Shown here piece by piece: positions 58,201-64,000 of a stretch of 64,000 nucleotides of DNA. Numbering within the stretch: the stretch's first letter is position 1; each line of letters begins with the position of its first letter. The stretch is from contig ONZQ02000005.1 in assembly GCA_900312665.1 (NCBI GenBank), forward strand, positions 660,119 through 724,118, in the 5' to 3' direction. This stretch comes from Cephalotrichum gorgonifer (taxonomy: Eukaryota > Ascomycota > Sordariomycetes > Microascales > Microascaceae). Made by a program: the position numbers and the translations under genes. Below the pieces are notes generated by a model. It was not told where the DNA came from, did no database searches, and was given only the letters and a program-made list of their open reading frames with translations.

Positions 58201-59665
58201 TACGATAAATGGGCACCAACAGCGGAAATATCATTTGGGGGTCAATTGCAATTGAGAGATGCGCCTCTTTACTATTGCCCGTGTGGACGACGCGCACGCC
58301 CGATATCGCACAGGCTCCGGTGTTACCTAGTATATGCAGCGACATGCTCTGGGCAACGAGGTCCCAGAGACGGTCAACGAACTCTGTTGGGGTGTTCCGT
58401 AGGAACTGTAGTCCTGGTAAGACTTCAGGATCGTCGGGGCGGGTGGGAACGGTGTCGAAGGTCTTCAGTGGGTTACCCTTGGTGGGACGGGTGTCCCGCT
58501 TGTCCGGGATACGTTTGTGGTTCCAGACGCGCAGGATGGCGTTCAGAAATTCTGGCTTCTCTTTGAGGACTTTCGAGACGAGGAGAAGGGCCGGCATAAT
58601 GGCTTCCCATATCTCATCGTTGTTCTGGAGGAAAATAAGGCATTAGAAAGAGCGTATGTCTCCACAGGGATAGAGGTTCTCAAATCCGGGACACACGGTT
58701 TGACCCTTGAACAAAACGCGGGATGGAGGCTTCTTCTTACCTTAGGATCGTATTCTCCCTCCACACCTAGCACAGAATAGAACCACCGAGGCTCAGTGGG
58801 CCCGTTGCCGAAATTGTAATCCACAGCGGGTACTTTCCATCTTTCTCTGGCCACAATCCTGAGAAACAACTGATGGTTAGCAAGCGGTCGCGTGGGGATC
58901 TTATTGTGAGTGTGGTGGCGGGAGCGAGGTGAACGCGAGGTCTTACGGGTGGAGTGGCCCCTTGAGGTTACACATATCGGTATTCTGTCGCATCGTGAAG
59001 ACGTCGTCTTTTACAAGCTGGTGCATACGGGAAACCCCCCTAGTTAGCTGGGAACTGATTGGACAGCCATGAGACCATAGCTTTCTCTTACTCACCTCGT
59101 CCATGGTGAAATCATTGAACAACATGGCCTGCCACACCTCGTCCCCCAGCAGCTCATCCAGCCAATCCAAGTACACCTTATCGTCTTCATTTAACGCCTT
59201 CTTTGGCAGACTGTTTTCGAGCCAGTCCTTCAGATTCATGTTCTCCTGAGCCGCGGTTCTCTGGAAATAGTCCGCCAGCCATTTACCTGTGACCTCAACT
59301 GCCCCTTTTTCGAAAACTCTCGAGTGGGACCTTGTCGGCGAAGTGTGTGACCTACCCTCCGGTCCATCCTCGTGAAGACCCCACCGCTTCGCGTAGTCTG
59401 TCGGACTAACGGGCCGAAGGTTCTGGTTCTCGTCAAGAGTGGCATAGTCGTCAGCGATGAGAGCAGGGCGCAGCTTCGACAAGGCGTCGCCGTTCACGGG
59501 GCCGGTCCAGCTGGGACCGGTATACTCAGGCGAGTATGCGACCCAGTAGTTTCCTGGAGGTGGAATCCCGGGGCCAGACGCCTTTGGATCGAGGAAGATT
59601 GATCGGCTCTTGCCCGGGTCGACCCGGGCGTCAAAGTAATCGTACATATTGAAGGGAGCCGCCAT
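55297..59665 (-). CDS. Zincin-like metallopeptidase-type protein with coiled coil and NLS
   Basis: Six exons are inferred, complement of 59096-59665, 58947-59017, 58741-58858, 58142-58624, 57863-58045 and 55297-57738. All junctions keep frame, for 1288 residues. Exon 4 ends in codons for LLHEIG and exon 5 starts with His, so splicing creates HEIGH at residues 411-415, the HExxH zinc-binding motif of metallopeptidases. About 50 residues later, EVGFSFENWLFGG (467-479) offers a Glu as third zinc ligand, a layout I recall from fungal zincin-like proteins. The rest is an unfamiliar helical region, then a long Gln/Glu-rich coiled coil (about 985-1125). A bipartite basic segment (KRAREEE...PKRRRLR, near 1165) follows, probably a nuclear localisation signal. 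An extra 39-nt in-frame segment (57629-57667) with GTTAGT...TATAG ends might be a seventh-exon boundary. Substrate and catalytic activity are unknown. Confidence 0.75.
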
Positions 59666-62600
59666 GGTGATGGATGAGTTGCTTGTTTCACGTATTCGAT
59701 AGGCGTGAGCCTGCGAGCTCTAGAGTTCAGGTGTCGCTTGCAAGCTTCATTGGATGGATATCACCCCAGTGTTAGAGGTATGTAGGTGAGAAAGGGGTAA
59801 TTATGTTTGAGAGTCACGATGCTTGAACTAACAAAAAATAATGCGGTTGAAATATCATGACAAGGCGAAGGAAAGCAGTATATAGCAGAAAAGGCCGTGG
59901 TCGTATCCATCACCCGGAAAAGCCAGCTATACAGGCGCTTCTTTAGATGGTTCCTCGTCTAGGTGGGTATATATTATCATGAAAGAACAAAGAGGGCTTG
60001 CATACGACAAAGGCGGCCTCGCCGAGTTGATGTTTTCGGCGGTCCTGCCATTTCAGTCAGATGGCCCCGGATGTGGCTTCAAACAAGAGTATTCCCTCGT
60101 GAAGAATCGAAGGACAAAGGTCGGTATGCTGGAGAAACAATCACTTTGTCCAGCTCGATACAAGACCATCGTGACCCTGGTAACATGATCTAATCGCGTC
60201 CTCGACCCAACAAGCCCGCTTCGCGGTCACAGGCTTAGCCGAGTGGCTTAGAGGCCGAGTGGGTAAGCGGCAGATGGACAGCGACTACTCTATAGGGGGT
60301 TGAACAGCGGCCTTTATCTCCTGAACATTTGGCCTGCTCGTGAGTTCGTCGTGACACGGATGAGATGCATGTCATCGCTGAGATAAAAATGGAGAGTCGG
60401 GGTTCCTAACGAGAGTGTGCTTGCCTAATGTGCGGCGTGAGCATAATGTCCCCCGGTTGTGCAATCAGAAGCATTGGAACGACTGGATCCATCGCGACGC
60501 TGATGACTCGAGGTGGCTCGCGTAGCATTCAAAGACAACCCGCTGCTATAACGAAGTTGTGTAAAGTGATGGGAACGTATCTTGGTGCAACTTCCACCAA
60601 CGTGGTGGTGGCTTATGGTGCTGTGTGCAAGACACAGGTCCTAGCAGTCCATTCGGCACATTCCTGAGGATACAATCCAGAACTTCGCCGCGGAACAATG
60701 TGCCGGTGTATGGAATGACAACTGTGGCAAGCAACCATTGTGGTTTAGGCCGCGAAGACGCCAGAAGTAGAATGCGTTTGAAATCCAACCCTCGCCAGCG
60801 GGGTCGCTAACAATGGGCACGCGAAGTCAGATTTAGAAGTAGCACGGATCCGGATCATGCTTGTCTTTGGCTTTGTTGCACCTCCAGACAAGGGTGAACA
60901 GGTGGCTTCTGTGGCTTACCTCGTAGTGTGCCAAAACCAGACGTGGCAGAGAACTGTCCGCCGCGACTTTGGGAATAGTTACTACTACATGAGGTGTATG
61001 AACAAAACAGGTCAAATGACCAACTTAGAATAGCTACTATTCGCTGCCGCCCAGCCTTTCGCCACAAGATGAGTCCAGACCACTCCGCGCCGGCTGGGTC
61101 TGAGACCGGAGGCGGACCGCAACGTTTCAGAAGTCCGATGCTGCGGAGTGAGGTTACTCAGGTTCAGGTTCGACCGCCATCAAAAGCAAGTCAAACCAGA
61201 GGGCGGGAAGCGGGAGGGCCCCGGCGGGGTCTGTACTTGAAATGTTGAGCACCGAGACTGAATCGCGCCGGGGCGGCCAGCTCCCTGATTCAGGTTCCAA
61301 CTGGCGTGTGGTGTAGGCGCCGGGCAACTCGGAAATTGCGAACGGCTGTACTCGTACGAGTACGAATGGGACCACCATTCTCCCGGGATTCTATTGCGCT
61401 CGTAAATGGGAGAGAAGCAATAATACCAAGCATGCGGTGAGCCCTCGTATCGGACAAATACGGTTTGCGAACTCTTGTGCAACATTAAAATCTGGGGAAA
61501 CGGGAATCAATTTGCGAAACGGGAGAGGATGAGGCAGTAAGACTCCGTGGCTTCGGGGACAGGGAGCCTTGGAGCTGCCGAGGCAAGGTCGGAGCCAGCC
61601 CACCCACGGCAGGTCCGTGGGTGAAGAGACGACTATGGAGGAACACGGGGTGGGGCCTCAAGCACGGAAGGTAGGACAAAGTAATAGGATTTAGCCTAGG
61701 ACGGGGACGAACAGAGGACGAAAGGAGAGAACCATTTACGGAAGGGGACGTGGAGTGGGCCCGAGGTCTTTCCATTCACTTTTCCTTTCGGCCCTGGTCC
61801 TCTCTCGCCCTCCACCAGATTTTCTTTTCGCTCGTAGGTCCAAGATAGGTTTGATCATCTACAAGGAAGGGACGACCGAGTCAGAAGCTGGCGCAGGCAG
61901 GAATACGATAGTGACGACAAAAAAAAGGAAGCCACGACCCATCAAGAGAGCTAACTGCCTGGGATGCAGCAGGCCCGAGGCAGACGTCATACGACGCTCC
62001 TTCCATCGTTCCATGGTGCTGGGACCTGTGAGTTTGCACAAGTACCTTGTACCTTGTAGTTCTACTACGTCGTACTCGCCCCAGCGCCAACTCGGAGATC
62101 GGTCGGATTTTCTAAGTGTGCCAGGGCCTGTGTCCCCACAAATTTTCGGCACGAGTCTCCCTCATACAAGTGCGGCCCTCCCCCAACTGCGGCCGGGCTG
62201 ATGTCATCGAAGAGCCAAAGATATCCTCTTCACCGTACTCGTGAAAGTCGAAGAGAAAAAAAATACGAGTGCAAGTATACGAGTACTTGTAGCTGCCCAT
62301 CTGCATACGATGCTGTATCCTCACCGCTTCTCCCGCCCATTGGCTGGCCGGTAAGCGGCCCCCGTTTTCGGCATGAACGGTAGGTCCGCCACGGCTCCAG
62401 TCCGGAGCACGCCAAGCCCGGCGATCGCGCGACGCTGAAGACACGATGACATCGCCCTCTCACGCGCCCCTCCCGCACTTAGTACCTCGCTACGGAATTA
62501 TCGTGCCGAGCGACTTATCCGGAGAGCGGACTCGAAAAGGAGCGGCCAGCCACGTCTCCGTTAGATGAGCAGTGGCTGGCAAATGACGCCCGGGAGGGGG

Positions 62601-64000
62601 CGGGTACCCGTGAAATCCCCGTTACAAGTATTATTTCGGCGCTACAGGCGGGTCCGAGGCCCACGCTATCGAACTAACAGGTCGGCGCACCGACTAGCAG
62701 TACTGGGTTCCGGCCTCGGGGCTGGCAAGAATTGTATTTACGGAGGAAGGGGCCGGGGCGGTCGCCATCGCGGACACGCGGACAGCTTGGGGACGGGTGA
62801 GCTCAAAACACGGGCTTGGGCTGAAGCTGGAGGGCAAAGCGGCGTCAAGTGGTCACGGGAGCGGCGCAGGATGGCGGAGAGCAGAGAGTGTGGCGCCACG
62901 GGCGTTGTGTCCGCGTAATCTGCGACCTGGTCACCCACAGCCTGATTCGTCTTTCCATCTCCCTATCGGAAATGAGATGATTAGTGGTCGACAGGTCGCC
63001 CTGCAAGGAGGCGAAGATTCGCACCGCCTGCAGGGCACGAGTCGTAAAGCGAGAACGATGTCCAAAACCAGGCGTACGTAGTAGTGTGAGCAGGGAACGA
63101 GGGTTCTTAAAGAAAAGTGCGACTTCATTCATGCCGTCATTTAAAGAGCGTCCATTAGCCCCTCACTAACTAACAGTGGGGGAGGTGGAGGACGGAAGGG
63201 ATAGCTATATCACGGAGTTGCAAATGATAATACCGGGGCGGGTAACTCGGGTTGAAAGACGGGCTGGAGGCTCGGGCGTTTGTCACCGTGTTGATCAGGC
63301 GAGGGCCAAGAGAAAGAAACAGGAAAGAGGGACGGGAGAAAAAGCCCCCGTGGAAGGAAGGAAGGGTCGGGCGGGCCCCACTGTCCCTTCACTCGGCGCA
63401 AGGAAAGCCGTACCAAGACGGGGGCTGCAAGGGGTGTCCACAGTGATCATACTGTATGAAACACGGTGGCACTAGCCCCAGAATTGCCTGGGTCCCCCAC
63501 CTCCGTCGGGCCGATCTCCAGGCGGACGACATGGTCCAGACACTGTGCCGGGCTGGCGTGAAATTACGGAGGTGGACGGGGACGGAGTGAGATATTTTGG
63601 GACGAAAATCGCCCACACCCACCACCCGCCCGCTTCGGGGATTCGCAAAACTGGGGCTGGGTGTCAGGCGCGGCCGCCCCGTCGGTCTTGGCAATATCCC
63701 CGAGTGTTCCCGCGACATGTGCTGCAGCCCCCGGGGATGATAGTACCTGTGGACACGGAGAGGGAAAGCGAAATGGAGAGGGGGAGGGGGGAGAGGGAAG
63801 GAGGGGGATTTCCTTTATTTGGGCGACTTTGATCTTGGAAACTAACATGTAGTTTCAATATCGTGCCTTCCGGTCTAACCATTCTGGGTCCTACATGTGA
63901 GGTCTTTTTTTTTTTTTCGACTTTGGCTAAGGAAACTGGATGAAGGAGGAGAGGGGAGGGGGCGCTGCAGGAATAACCCGGGAACGAGGGTGGGAACTTG
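59666..64000. other. Terminal intergenic region, no supported gene
   Basis: These 4.3 kb have no frame with recognisable protein content; the longest open frames are 110-150 codons and overlap on both strands. Palindromic words such as ACTCGTACGAGTAC (near 61350) and GAGTACTTGTAG (near 62280) occur. A T run is at 63906-63918. The region could hold non-coding genes or relics I cannot recognise. Confidence 0.5.

Noticed and set aside
60230..60310. tRNA-like start with a perfect A-box (TAGCCGAGTGG) at 60236-60246
   Set aside because: No B-box of the GGTTCRANNCC type follows at the right distance (only GGTTGAAC is seen) and I could not fold a cloverleaf, so it is not called as a tRNA.
1..64000. 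CRISPR arrays, bacterial operons or prophage-like regions
   Set aside because: The intron structure and gene families are fungal, and no regularly spaced repeats of the CRISPR kind are present.

Overview
This 64 kb window looks like the chromosome of a filamentous ascomycete (Pezizomycotina, probably a Sordariomycete). Most genes are broken by short introns of about 45-100 nt with GTRNGT donors, CTAAC-like branch points and YAG/AAG acceptors. The gene content is also typical of this group: a heterokaryon-incompatibility (HET) protein, an AA9 cellulose monooxygenase, a DUF3433 membrane protein, an apple-domain membrane protein and a TRP-type vacuolar channel. GC content is moderately high, and there are many G/C homopolymers and CT/GA microsatellites. 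Two N-filled gaps (27202-27364 and 40580-40903) sit inside CT and GA repeats. I found no tRNA, rRNA, CRISPR array, or intact transposon.

Layout from left to right. 1-7.4 kb: a short-chain dehydrogenase (-), a small secreted cysteine-containing protein (-, one intron), then repeats and degraded sequence. 7.4-11.3 kb: a UPF1-like SF1 helicase (+) interrupted by two in-frame TAG codons. 12.3-13.2 kb: a single-pass membrane protein with an apple/PAN-like ectodomain (+). 13.6-16.1 kb: a HET-domain protein (-) with a 2-nt frameshift in an AGAGAG run. 17.7-25.4 kb: a small hydrophobic protein (+), XAP5/FAM50 (-) and a GYF-domain protein (+, five exons). 26.0-26.8 kb: an AA9 monooxygenase (-). 29.4-31.6 kb: a YVC1-like channel (-, four exons). 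31.6-36.5 kb: a long region without convincing genes, pyrimidine-rich toward its right end. 36.6-39.9 kb: an AAA ATPase (+, seven exons). 41.0-45.3 kb: a 1413-residue DUF3433-type membrane protein (-). 46.9-51.0 kb: a six-exon gene (-) joining a trypsin-like GTSGS motif to a CorA-like membrane C-terminus. 51.9-53.1 kb: a divergent gene (+) for a conserved fungal membrane protein. 54.1-54.9 kb: a macrodomain protein (+). 55.3-59.7 kb: a six-exon gene (-) whose splicing creates a HEIGH zinc-peptidase motif across an exon junction, followed by a coiled coil and a bipartite NLS. 59.7-64 kb: nothing I can call a gene.

The window mixes housekeeping genes (XAP5, GYF protein, TRP channel, SDR) with accessory ones (HET, helicase, secreted protein, AA9, AAA/DUF-type, protease-like proteins). 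Two accessory genes carry disabling changes. The most unusual items are the intron-split zincin, the protease-like/CorA-like fusion, and the helicase with two stops in the same CAC-TAG context. All exon models come from reading splice signals and reading-frame continuity by eye; no transcript evidence or database search was used.
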